Shown: piece by piece, positions 1 to 6,446 of the stretch
Layout: each line of letters opens with the position of its first letter
How positions within the stretch are numbered: position 1 is the first letter of the stretch
DNA from: JBHIAG01 sp046758465
GTDB taxonomy: Bacteria; Acidobacteriota; Terriglobia; Acidiferrales; 2-02-FULL-67-57
NCBI GenBank assembly: GCA_046758465.1
Contig: JBHIAG010000069.1
Coordinates: 1-12,072 of the forward strand
Direction: 5' to 3'
Length of the DNA stretch: 12,072 bases
Position numbers and translations under genes: made by a program
Notes under the pieces: generated by a model
The model's database searches: none
What the model saw: the letters and a program-made list of their open reading frames with translations, nothing else
Told to the model about the DNA's origin: nothing

Positions 1-198
1 CTCCGCCGGGGTGGTGATGGTGTCGCCCGGATAGAGGGTGGTTTCGAGCGTCAGCCGCGTGCCGTTCAACTCGGCCGGGCCCCGGGGCACCACTTTGCCC
101 AGAGCCGGATTGCCTGCCGTCACCCCCAGGACCGGATACCAGACCATCGCGCCCGCCAAAATAAGCGCCAGTCCTACCTGGGATTTTGTTGTTCTCAT
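1..198 (-). CDS. N-terminal fragment of an exported protein, possibly FecR-like (cut by window edge)
   Basis: Reading from an ATG at 198 gives 66 open codons up to the window edge. The N-terminus has the form of a signal peptide: a basic start (MRTTKSQ), a hydrophobic run through about residue 25, then a small-residue region (VTAGNPALG). The following stretch, with NGTRLTLETTLYPGDTITTP at residues 45-64, resembles the first strands of FecR-type domains ('G.v.vnG......l..GD.i.T'). That match is my reading by eye and is weak. The start is supported by a purine-rich Shine-Dalgarno (AAGGGAG) ending 10 nt before the ATG. Most of the gene lies outside the window, so the function is unknown. Export from the cytoplasm is the only firm inference. 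Confidence 0.7.
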   Translation of the reverse strand, partial: MRTTKSQVGLALILAGAMVWYPVLGVTAGNPALGKVVPRGPAELNGTRLTLETTLYPGDTITTPAE

Positions 199-420
199 TG
201 GTGTTTTACTCCCTTCCCGCTGGAGAAGACCCTCCGACGGGGAAACTCACCCGCTTCAATTCCCTAGCATGTTAAAGCCCAGAATGCGAATTAGCCTAAC
301 TCATTGGTTAGAAAGGGCTTACAAAAGTGGGTGGCATCGAGAACCGCCGCTTCAGTTCCACTTCAGGAATGGCGCTCCGAAATGGTGTGGGCGGCCATGA
401 GCCCTGCAGGTCTACGCCAC

Positions 421-444
421 GGAGCGCGCGGAGGGAAGCGCTCC
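421..444 (-). terminator. Hairpin downstream of the M48 protease gene, possible terminator
   Basis: A perfect 7-bp inverted repeat (GGAGCGC at 421-427, GCGCTCC at 438-444) encloses a 10-nt loop. It lies about 30 nt past the stop of the minus-strand protease gene. No T-tract follows on the minus strand, so it is not a canonical intrinsic terminator. The rest of the 199-474 gap shows no gene on either strand that I can support. Confidence 0.3.
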
Positions 445-474
445 TTACGCCCTGACAGATCGAATGGTTCGCAC

Positions 475-1827
475 TTACCGTCTCTCCTGCCCGGAGCCGG
501 ATTGCTCGGTAGCCGTCCTGATTTGCGTCTCGGGCAGGTACAGCCGCGCCGCTGCGAACGCTTCGAGGTTAGTTTCGAGGCGGCTGAATTCGAGGTCGTG
601 GTGACTTGTCTGGATGAGGGCCATAATCGAACTGCGCCGACTTGAAAAGCTGTCATGACTGCTCCAAAGCAGCGGGCGGAGGGCAATCCCCCCAACCTTT
701 TCCAGGCGCCTGAGGAACTGGTAGCCCTCCCGCGGGTCGTAGCCCGCTCTGGCCATGTAGGCGAGCGCGAGGCGGTCGGCCTGGTTTTCGAGCTCGCGCT
801 CGTAGCCCTTGCGGATGGCCTGCTCAACCACCCAGCTCAAATAGGCCGTGGCCCAACGGAAAATGCGCAGTTTCCGCCGCTGATAATGCCATTGCCGCCA
901 CGCATGTTCCTGGATAGTGTGAGCTATTTCATGGGCGAGCAGAAAGGCAAGCTGAGCCTCGTTCTCGACTACATAGAGAAGGCCCGCACGGACCACGACG
1001 ACGCCGCTCGGGTAAGCAGTGGCGCGGGGCTGCAAGTTGTCGACGACAAAAAACCGGAAGTTCAGGTGTGCGAAAGGTGACCTCGCTGTGCCAGTTCGTG
1101 AGAAAGTGGAGAGCAGGCGTACCCCAACTCGATGGACATAGCCCTGGATGATCGGGTTGGGATAGATCCGGTAGCGCATTTTCCCCACCGAAAGGCTGCG
1201 GGATAAATTGCCCTGCCCGGAAATGTGCTGGCGCGGCTGATAGGCCGCTAGGAGTCTTGCCTCTGTTTTTTCAGTCGTGTTCTTCCAAAATACGATCTTG
1301 CTAGCTTCCACAGAGCCGTGCAGCGAGATTGTTCCCGAGTAGTCCACATAGCTCCCCGGCCTGAGCCGCTGGTGTAGGTCAGCCATTGAGACAGGCGAGT
1401 CTTGGTCCTTTCGTTCAAAAAGTTGGGTACCTTTTCCCACATGGATCTTGCGGCCGTCACAGAGGAGGCGTAAGCCACCGGGAATCACCTCGGGAGGATA
1501 TTCGAGAATCGCCATGCCCTGAACTGCACCCGAGGGAGGCGGGTGGACCCGTATGCGCTCGGCTACCAGCAGGTTCTGCTGTGGGTCGTAGGCCCCCGAG
1601 ACTTCCACTTCGCTCCCGATGCGGAGTGCTTCCTCGTGACCTGGCTGATATTCCAGTCGCGTTTTGTCTGTCCGGAGGATTCTATAGTCATCCACCTGAA
1701 AGTTCGTGGACGACCGAAGCTGCAGGACAAATCCACGAATTGTTTTCTGCTCGACGCGCGCCGGCAGGTCGGCCAGAAGCGTGGCAGGAAGGATGAGGAA
1801 AGGCAGCAGGCGCAGCCACTGTGCCAA
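475..1827 (-). CDS. Exported M48-family zinc metalloprotease with two N-terminal OB/DUF5666-like repeats
   Basis: This is a secreted or periplasmic zinc endopeptidase of about 450 residues. A signal peptide covers roughly residues 1-19 (LLPFLILPATLLA). The M48 domain occupies the C-terminal half. HEIAH at residues 299-303 supplies two zinc ligands and the catalytic Glu. E347, in the motif ENQAD, fits the third ligand as the ExxxD motif of M48 enzymes. A downstream SSHDSFSSRR matches the conserved 'STHP...R' region. Two beta-rich repeats precede it. One (about 28-94) runs from IRGFV to GSEVEVSGAY...AERIRV. The other (about 105-183) runs from MAILEYPP to GSYVDYSGTI...SKIVFWKN. Both resemble DUF5666/OB folds. 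The first in-frame start, GTG at 1836, overlaps the AGGAG sequence. I prefer the TTG at 1827, which lies 8 nt from AGGAG. Substrate is unknown. BepA-like envelope quality control is one possibility for M48 proteins. The gene is divergent from the methyltransferase gene. Confidence 0.9.
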   Translation of the reverse strand: MAQWLRLLPFLILPATLLADLPARVEQKTIRGFVLQLRSSTNFQVDDYRILRTDKTRLEYQPGHEEALRIGSEVEVSGAYDPQQNLLVAERIRVHPPPSGAVQGMAILEYPPEVIPGGLRLLCDGRKIHVGKGTQLFERKDQDSPVSMADLHQRLRPGSYVDYSGTISLHGSVEASKIVFWKNTTEKTEARLLAAYQPRQHISGQGNLSRSLSVGKMRYRIYPNPIIQGYVHRVGVRLLSTFSRTGTARSPFAHLNFRFFVVDNLQPRATAYPSGVVVVRAGLLYVVENEAQLAFLLAHEIAHTIQEHAWRQWHYQRRKLRIFRWATAYLSWVVEQAIRKGYERELENQADRLALAYMARAGYDPREGYQFLRRLEKVGGIALRPLLWSSHDSFSSRRSSIMALIQTSHHDLEFSRLETNLEAFAAARLYLPETQIRTATEQSGSGQERR

Positions 1828-1871
1828 TGTGTTCACTCCTCTGAGCTCGGCGGGGCCTGGGGTCAGCGATC

Positions 1872-1877
1872 AGCCTA
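1872..1877 (-). promoter_or_regulatory. Candidate -10 element (TAGGCT) for the M48 protease gene
   Basis: The minus strand reads GTGCTAGGCTG about 40 nt upstream of the protease start codons. The same TAGGCT hexamer is the -10 proposed for the redoxin gene at the right end of the window. No good -35 is visible here, so this is tentative. The 1837-2087 divergent gap contains no recognisable riboswitch. Confidence 0.22.
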
Positions 1878-2051
1878 GCACAATCTGGCAGTCCCGAAGC
1901 CTGACGTGCAATGCCCTTCACGGGGAGGGTGGAAGCAGGCACCTTATTTGCCACCCGTGGCAGGGGTGAAAAATCAGCCACCGCCACCGGAGGCCTACCA
2001 TCCGCCGCTTTAGCCCCAGTTTGGATTGTATTCTTTTCCTCTGGGTCAAGC

Positions 2052-2057
2052 TAGAAT
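2052..2057 (+). promoter_or_regulatory. Candidate -10 element (TAGAAT) for the Hcy methyltransferase/MTHFR gene
   Basis: TAGAAT matches the bacterial -10 consensus at 5 of 6 positions and sits 31-36 nt before the ATG at 2088. The nearest -35-like sequence (TTGTAT at 2026-2031) has a 20-nt spacer, which is too long, so support is partial. I looked for a SAM, SAH or cobalamin riboswitch fold upstream and found none. Confidence 0.3.
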
Positions 2058-2087
2058 GGTGCGGTACGTGCATGCAGGTTGGCACCC

Positions 2088-3926
2088 ATGAAGTCCACTG
2101 AACTACAGGCTCTGCTGGAAAACACCATCCTGGTGTGTGACGGCGCCATGGGGTCCCAACTCTATGAGCGGGTCGGGCCGACCCGCTGCTTCGAAGAGCT
2201 CAACCTCCTGCAGCCGGAACTTGTCTTGCGGGTTCACCTGAACTACATCGAGGCCGGTGCGCGCCTCATAGAGACGAATACCTTCGGTGCCAATCGGCTC
2301 AAGCTGGTGTCACTCGGGCTCGCTGACCAGTTTGTCGCCATCAACCAGCGCGCGGTCAAGCTGGCGCGCGAAGCCCGGGAGGTTTCCGGGGCGGCGATTC
2401 TCATCGCCGGCTCGATCGGCCCACTGGGCGCCGGCTGGCGCGTGGCGGAGCCTGAGGCAGGCGGGCGCGCTCGCGAGCTGTTTGCCGAACAGGCAGCAGC
2501 ACTCGAGGAGCGTGGAATTGATCTCTTCATCCTGGAAACCTTCCCCGATCTCGAGGAGTTGGTCTGGGCGGTCGAGGCAGTTCGAAGTCTCTCGGGTCTG
2601 CCTATCATTGCCCAGCTTGCCTACAACGAGGAGGGGAAGACGCTGGGGGGCGATGATGCTCGCACCGGCACCGAGCGACTGCAGGCACTGGGTGTGGATG
2701 TCATTGGCGCCAACTGTAGCATTGGCCCGCAGGCCATGTTGGAAGTCCTGTGTGCAATGGGGCAGAGCAGCGGCGTTCGCCTGTCCGTTCAACCCAACGT
2801 GGGATTCCCGCAGCGCCTAGGGGATCGCGTGCTTTATCCCAAAGCCACACCGGACTATTTTTCCAGCTTTGCCCGCGAAGCCGTGCGCAGCGGCGCCAGC
2901 ATCATTGGTGGCTGTTGTGGCACTACACCCGAACACATCCGCGCCATGGCCCAGGCCGTGCGCGACCTCACTCCCAGCCGCGATTCGCGCCCACGCGCTT
3001 CAGTCGTCCTGGAAGCGCCACCGCCGGCAGTGGTGCAGGCCGAGCCGGTATCGGCGCTCTACCGCAAGCTGCAGGCGGGCCAATTTGTGATCTCAGTCGA
3101 GATTGATCCCCCCAAAGGTGTCAACCTAGAACGGATTCTGGAGGCTGTCGAGCAATTCCGCCGCTCCGGGGGGGTGGACGCGGTCGACATCAACAGCGGA
3201 ACGCTGGCTCGGGTTGGCATGGACGCCCTGCTGCTAGCGGCGGCGATCGAGCGCGCTGGCATGGAGACCATTCCGCACTTGACAACCCGTGACGCGAATA
3301 TCATCGGCCTGCAAGCAATGCTGCTCGGCGCCTGGGCGGTGGGTGGCATCCGCAACATCCTCGCGATTACGGGTGATCCGCCGGTCTTGGGTGACCACCC
3401 CGAAGTGGCCGGTGTCTATGAAGTTGATGCTGTCGGGCTGGTGCGGATCATCCGACGACTCAACGAGGGTACCGACTGGGCGGGCAAAGCGCTGGGCGGC
3501 AGCACGAATTTCGCCATCGGGGTTGCGCTCAACCCGGCCGCCGATAACCTGGACGAGGAGATCCAACGCTTCCACCTGAAGGTGGAGGCGGGAGCACATT
3601 TTGCCATGACGCAGCCGATTTTCGATCCCGAGCTGTGGTACGCCTTTGTCAAGCGTCTGGGAGATAAGCCACCGATTCCAATTGTGATCGGCCTCTGGCC
3701 ACTGACCAGTTATAAGCTTGCTGTCCGCCTAGACAACGAAGTGCCTGGGATTGTGATTCCCGCGCATGTGCAAAAAGGACTGGAACAAGCCGGTGCGGCG
3801 GCCCGCGACCGCGGCTTCGCGCTGGCGCGCGAATTGTTCGCCTGGGCACGCACGGAGGCCGCAGGCGTCTACATCATCCCGCCCTTCAAAAAGTTCGAAG
3901 AAGCCCTCGAAGTCATTACCGACTGA
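2088..3926 (+). CDS. Bifunctional homocysteine S-methyltransferase / 5,10-methylenetetrahydrofolate reductase
   Basis: This 612-residue cytoplasmic fusion enzyme belongs to methionine and one-carbon metabolism and resembles Bacillus YitJ. Residues about 1-295 are the zinc-dependent homocysteine S-methyltransferase barrel. DGAMGSQL (18-25) opens it, and the thiol-zinc ligands are C210 (IGANCS) and C276/C277 (IGGCCGTTPEHI). After a Pro/Ala linker (about 298-318), residues about 325-612 are the MetF-type FAD-binding reductase. It shows SVEIDPPKG (336-344, with E338 at the catalytic Glu position), HLTTRDAN (397-404), ITGDPP (427-432) and AMTQPIFD (506-513). The reductase makes 5-methyl-THF. The first domain moves a methyl group to homocysteine, but there is no cobalamin-binding domain here, so a separate MetH-type partner or another methyl donor may be needed. 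The start is ATG 2088, with AGG 9 nt upstream. An in-frame TTG at 2079 would add three residues and lacks a proper ribosome-binding site. Confidence 0.95.
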   Translation: MKSTELQALLENTILVCDGAMGSQLYERVGPTRCFEELNLLQPELVLRVHLNYIEAGARLIETNTFGANRLKLVSLGLADQFVAINQRAVKLAREAREVSGAAILIAGSIGPLGAGWRVAEPEAGGRARELFAEQAAALEERGIDLFILETFPDLEELVWAVEAVRSLSGLPIIAQLAYNEEGKTLGGDDARTGTERLQALGVDVIGANCSIGPQAMLEVLCAMGQSSGVRLSVQPNVGFPQRLGDRVLYPKATPDYFSSFAREAVRSGASIIGGCCGTTPEHIRAMAQAVRDLTPSRDSRPRASVVLEAPPPAVVQAEPVSALYRKLQAGQFVISVEIDPPKGVNLERILEAVEQFRRSGGVDAVDINSGTLARVGMDALLLAAAIERAGMETIPHLTTRDANIIGLQAMLLGAWAVGGIRNILAITGDPPVLGDHPEVAGVYEVDAVGLVRIIRRLNEGTDWAGKALGGSTNFAIGVALNPAADNLDEEIQRFHLKVEAGAHFAMTQPIFDPELWYAFVKRLGDKPPIPIVIGLWPLTSYKLAVRLDNEVPGIVIPAHVQKGLEQAGAAARDRGFALARELFAWARTEAAGVYIIPPFKKFEEALEVITD

Positions 3927-3949
3927 AATAGCTTCTACGATGGCTGTGG

Positions 3950-3955
3950 TATGCT
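3950..3955 (+). promoter_or_regulatory. Candidate -10 element (TATGCT) upstream of the rmlA remnant
   Basis: TATGCT begins 45 nt before the ATG at 3995. An identical hexamer begins exactly 45 nt before the gmhA start at 5014. Neither has a convincing -35, so this is suggestive only. Confidence 0.22.
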
Positions 3956-3994
3956 CATGCGCCAAAGCTTGGCCAACCCAAACAGGGTAGAACG

Positions 3995-4464
3995 ATGAGA
4001 GGTGCCGTGCTCGCCGGCGGGCTGGGCTTGCGTCTGCATTCGCTTACCCGCGTCACGAACAAACATCTGCTGCCAGTTTACAACCAGCCGATGATGTTCT
4101 ATCCGATTCAGACTCTGGTGAACGCGGGCATCACCACAATCCTTATTGTCACGGGGGGTCAGAATGCGGGCGATTTCCTGCGTCTGCTTTCGAACGGCAA
4201 GGATTTTGGCCTCCGGCACCTGCACTACACCTACCAGGAAGGCGAAGGTGGCATCGCCGATGCGATGCGCTACGTCTGGCCGAGCACTTCGCGGAGGGCG
4301 GCAAGCTCTGCGTCATTCTTGGCGACAACGTCATCGAGGGGAACATCTACACGGCGGCCGAGCGCTTCGGTCAGCAGGAGCGCGGTGCCCACCTCATCTT
4401 GAAGGAGGTGAAAGACCCGGAACGGTTTGGCTGCCCGGAGATGGGGTGGATGGCACCTCGTTGA
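3995..4464 (+). pseudogene. rmlA: Frameshifted, C-terminally truncated glucose-1-phosphate thymidylyltransferase-type nucleotidyltransferase
   Basis: The family makes dTDP-glucose from glucose-1-phosphate and dTTP for rhamnose and related sugars. The first 88 codons are clearly RmlA/RfbA-like: AVLAGGLG, TNKHLLPVYNQPM, YPIQTLVNAGI, QEGEGGIA. A perfect tandem 5-bp duplication (GATGC at 4259-4263 and 4264-4268) then shifts the frame. Removing one copy restores DALRLAEHFAEGGKLCVILG, the GDN Mg-binding motif, and a match through KDPERFGCPEM. That frame stops at 4462-4464. The restored product would be about 154 residues, against roughly 240-290 for the family, so the C-terminal sugar-binding and dimer part is missing. 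The signature G-x-G-T-R loop reads GLGLR (residues 9-13) and the usual L-x-P-x-T reads LHSLT, both unusual for a working enzyme. Without the correction the 3995 frame runs to 4402. A sequencing or assembly error could explain the 5-bp repeat but not the missing C-terminus. Confidence 0.85.
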
Positions 4465-4619
4465 GCCGGCGGGCAACACGGCCGGCCCATTCGGCGCTAG
4501 CGAATGAGCATCTGGTGTCAGAAGGCTTTGCACGCTTGCGCGGCTGGCAGGAAGCGGTCGCGGCCTATCTGGCGGCGCGCGTCGAAGCTAGTCGGGAAGA
4601 AACTGGATTTCTTCGATGA
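4465..4619 (+). other. Unassigned tail after the rmlA remnant, possible gene debris
   Basis: After the remnant's stop, the frame ending at 4619 reads NEHLVSEGFARLRGW followed by QEAVAAYLAARVEASREE, a helix-like, charged, coding-looking stretch. It has no supported start of its own, and its end overlaps the 3' end of the convergent PilZ gene (4588-4920). I do not recognise a family. It does not look like the RmlA C-terminus. It may be a fragment of another gene joined to rmlA by deletion, or chance. Confidence 0.25.
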
Positions 4620-4920
4620 TGGCGCCGCAGCCAGCCTCGCCTTCCCTGCCCTCGGCCAGGCGCACCACACGTGCTTTGCACCAGACGACCGCGTCTTGCT
4701 CACGACCCAGGAGCGCCGCGGGGAGAGTGAAGACCAGGCTGAGCCGGGTGCCGACATCCAGCTCGCGGTCGAGGTTGAGAAACATCCCGGCGCCACTGAT
4801 ATTAACCACCTGGCCGATGGCGGGCAAAGCTTCCGGATTGCTAGCTGTCAGTGCGGCGGCGGGCTCAGCGGCGGAAAAGCGCGTGGCGTGGCGACGTTCT
4901 TTCTCTTCGGAACCCGGCAT
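4588..4920 (-). CDS. PilZ-domain protein, predicted c-di-GMP receptor
   Basis: This is a single-domain PilZ protein of 110 residues with no signal or membrane segment. Both elements of the c-di-GMP binding motif are intact: R10xxxR14 in ERRHATRF, and N40-I-S42-G-A-G45 (the D/N-x-S-x-x-G motif). The alternation of beta strands through GTRLSLVFTLP, VVWCKARVVRL and GCGAIIEEIQFL fits the PilZ barrel. The ATG at 4920 is preceded by GAGAG at about 9 nt. An upstream in-frame TTG (4938) would add six residues. The gene converges on the rmlA remnant and diverges from gmhA with a 93-bp gap, so it may share a regulatory region with polysaccharide genes. PilZ proteins often link c-di-GMP to exopolysaccharide or motility. 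The actual partner here is unknown. Confidence 0.9.
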   Translation of the reverse strand: MPGSEEKERRHATRFSAAEPAAALTASNPEALPAIGQVVNISGAGMFLNLDRELDVGTRLSLVFTLPAALLGREQDAVVWCKARVVRLAEGREGEAGCGAIIEEIQFLPD

Positions 4921-4968
4921 GGAACCGCACTCTCGCAAAGATTATCGAGCAGACCACAAGTCCGAGTC

Positions 4969-4974
4969 TATGCT
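4969..4974 (+). promoter_or_regulatory. Candidate -10 element (TATGCT) for gmhA
   Basis: TATGCT lies in the divergent PilZ/gmhA gap, 45 nt before the gmhA ATG, at the same offset as the TATGCT before the rmlA remnant. The overlapping TAAAGT at 4974-4979 is an alternative. No clear -35 is visible. Confidence 0.22.
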
Positions 4975-5013
4975 AAAGTGCCCCCACCCTAAAACAGCAA
5001 GCCCTGACGGACA

Positions 5014-5631
5014 ATGAAAAAACGACCTGGGCTCCGATTCAACCGCAGCCAGGCGGTGACCTTCGCCGCCCGTGAAGTGGCCGCGAGTTGCGAGGTGAAG
5101 CATCGCCTGGGGCAGCGTGCGCTCGTCGAACTGGCCCGCTTGGTCGAGGCCAGCGTGCACGCCTTGCGCGCCGGGCGGCGCATCTATCTGCTCGGCAACG
5201 GCGGCAGTGCTGCCGACGCGCAGCACATTGCGGCCGAACTCCTCGGCCACTTCCGGCGGCAGCGCACGGCGTTGTCCGCGCTCGCGCTGACGACGGATAC
5301 CTCCGTGCTCACCGCTGTGAGCAACGACTACGGGTTCGAGAAAGTCTTCGTGCGGCAGGTGGAAGGACTGGTGGGACGCGGCGACCTCGTCATCGGTATC
5401 ACCACCAGCGGGCGCTCGACGAATGTCATCCAGGCACTCCGGCGCACGCGGGAGTTGGGTGGCGTGACCGCGGCACTCGCGGGTGCCTACACGCGCCGAC
5501 TTCATCCTGTCACTGACTTTCTCTTCGCGGTTCCCTCGCACGACTCCAAACGCATCCAGGAAGTGCACGCGCTCGTCGGACACATCTATTGTGATTTGAT
5601 TGAGCAGTATCTTTTCGGCCGGCCGCGCTAA
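5014..5631 (+). CDS. gmhA: Phosphoheptose isomerase (sedoheptulose-7-phosphate isomerase), SIS domain
   Basis: The predicted reaction is conversion of sedoheptulose 7-phosphate to glycero-manno-heptose 7-phosphate, the first step to ADP- or GDP-heptose for LPS core or S-layer glycans, in the cytoplasm. The 205-residue protein is one SIS domain after a slightly long N-terminus. GNGGSAADAQH (61-71) and TSGRSTNVIQAL (131-142) are the sugar-phosphate binding loops. Aligned on E. coli GmhA, H71, E75, Q182 and H190 fall at the metal-ligand positions, all conserved. That favours GmhA over the related DiaA. The ATG at 5014 has a weak GACGGA just upstream. An internal GTG near 5056 is a possible later start. 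Its stop codon overlaps the stop of the convergent PHP phosphatase gene by 4 bp. No other heptose-pathway gene is in the window. Confidence 0.9.
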   Translation: MKKRPGLRFNRSQAVTFAAREVAASCEVKHRLGQRALVELARLVEASVHALRAGRRIYLLGNGGSAADAQHIAAELLGHFRRQRTALSALALTTDTSVLTAVSNDYGFEKVFVRQVEGLVGRGDLVIGITTSGRSTNVIQALRRTRELGGVTAALAGAYTRRLHPVTDFLFAVPSHDSKRIQEVHALVGHIYCDLIEQYLFGRPR

Positions 5632-6395
5632 CGGCGGAAAAAACTAAAACGGCGCTTGCGTTCACGGGCAACCGGTTCGGGGAAATAGGGCAGAGCGTTT
5701 CCCTCAACCACGGCACGGGGATTGTCGCGAAACAGCGCATCGGCGCGTTCCCTTCCGAAGTTGCGCGCGACGTCGGCGCAGGCTGCTGACAAGCGCGGCG
5801 GGCGGTGCTCCGTGTCATGCGCGTCGCTCGCCACCAGGTGCACCATCTGGCGGCGCAATAGCTCCTCGACGCTTTGCCGGGCGGGGGAACCAAACCGGCC
5901 GAGCAGCGAGCTCGCCGTCACCTGAACTGGGCAGCCCATGGCAATCAGTTTCCCCAGCAGGCCGAGGCCGCGCTGCAGGAGCGGATTGCGCTCAGGATGG
6001 GTGACGATAGGGATGAGACCCTGCAGGCGCAACTGATGCAGCGTGTCGGCCAACTGCGGCGGAATCGCATAGTCGGTAAACTCCACCAGCAGGTAGGGAC
6101 CCTGGTTGATGGTGTAGGTGCGGTTGCCGGCGAGCAGTGCCTGCAAGTTCTCATAGCTCAGGTGGAAATCGCAGCCCAGCGCCAGCCCCATGCGTGTGCC
6201 AACAGCGGCGCTGAGCTCAGAGAGGAGTCTTCGATTCTGTTCCAGGGAATAGGGATAACGGTCGTTGCAGTGGGGCGTGGCCACTATGCAGGTAGTGCCA
6301 TCGTCAGCCGCGATTTGCACCATGCCCACGGCTTCCTCCAGCGTGCGCGCCCCGTCGTCCACACCGGGCAGAATATGGGAGTGGATGTCAACCAT
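5628..6395 (-). CDS. CpsB/CapC (YwqE)-type PHP-domain phosphatase
   Basis: This 255-residue protein fits the metal-dependent tyrosine phosphatase family that acts on bacterial tyrosine kinases controlling capsule/exopolysaccharide export. PHP metal-binding motifs appear in order: DIHSHILPGVDDGA (3-16, with H5 and H7), ATPHCND (39-45, H42), GCDFH (74-78), THPERN (132-137, H133) and ASDAHD (189-194, D191 and H193). The acidic position in GCDFH is Asp where many relatives have Glu. The C-terminus is strongly basic (RERKRRFSFFRR) and could touch membrane or nucleic acid. The ATG at 6395 follows AGAGG by only 3 nt, close but the best start. No tyrosine kinase gene is in the window. The gene lies 51 bp downstream of the DUF4198 gene on the same strand, so they could be co-transcribed. 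It meets gmhA tail-to-tail. Confidence 0.9.
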   Translation of the reverse strand: MVDIHSHILPGVDDGARTLEEAVGMVQIAADDGTTCIVATPHCNDRYPYSLEQNRRLLSELSAAVGTRMGLALGCDFHLSYENLQALLAGNRTYTINQGPYLLVEFTDYAIPPQLADTLHQLRLQGLIPIVTHPERNPLLQRGLGLLGKLIAMGCPVQVTASSLLGRFGSPARQSVEELLRRQMVHLVASDAHDTEHRPPRLSAACADVARNFGRERADALFRDNPRAVVEGNALPYFPEPVARERKRRFSFFRR

Positions 6396-6446
6396 AGGCC
6401 TCTATGAGGCACAACCTGGTGTCCATATAGCAAGCAAAGTACCGAA

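Noticed and set aside
363..827. 154-codon minus-strand open frame
   Set aside because: It overlaps the 3' end of the M48 gene in another frame, is Arg/Ser-rich, and lacks a start signal.
2079..2087. TTG start adding three residues to the methyltransferase
   Set aside because: No ribosome-binding site precedes it at proper spacing, whereas ATG 2088 has AGG 9 nt upstream.
1837..2087. SAM, SAH or cobalamin riboswitch before the methionine gene
   Set aside because: No conserved core or long paired structure could be recognised by eye. A covariance-model search (Rfam) would settle it.
4942..5583. 213-codon minus-strand open frame
   Set aside because: It lies opposite gmhA, which has all its motifs. 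The translation shows no family features.
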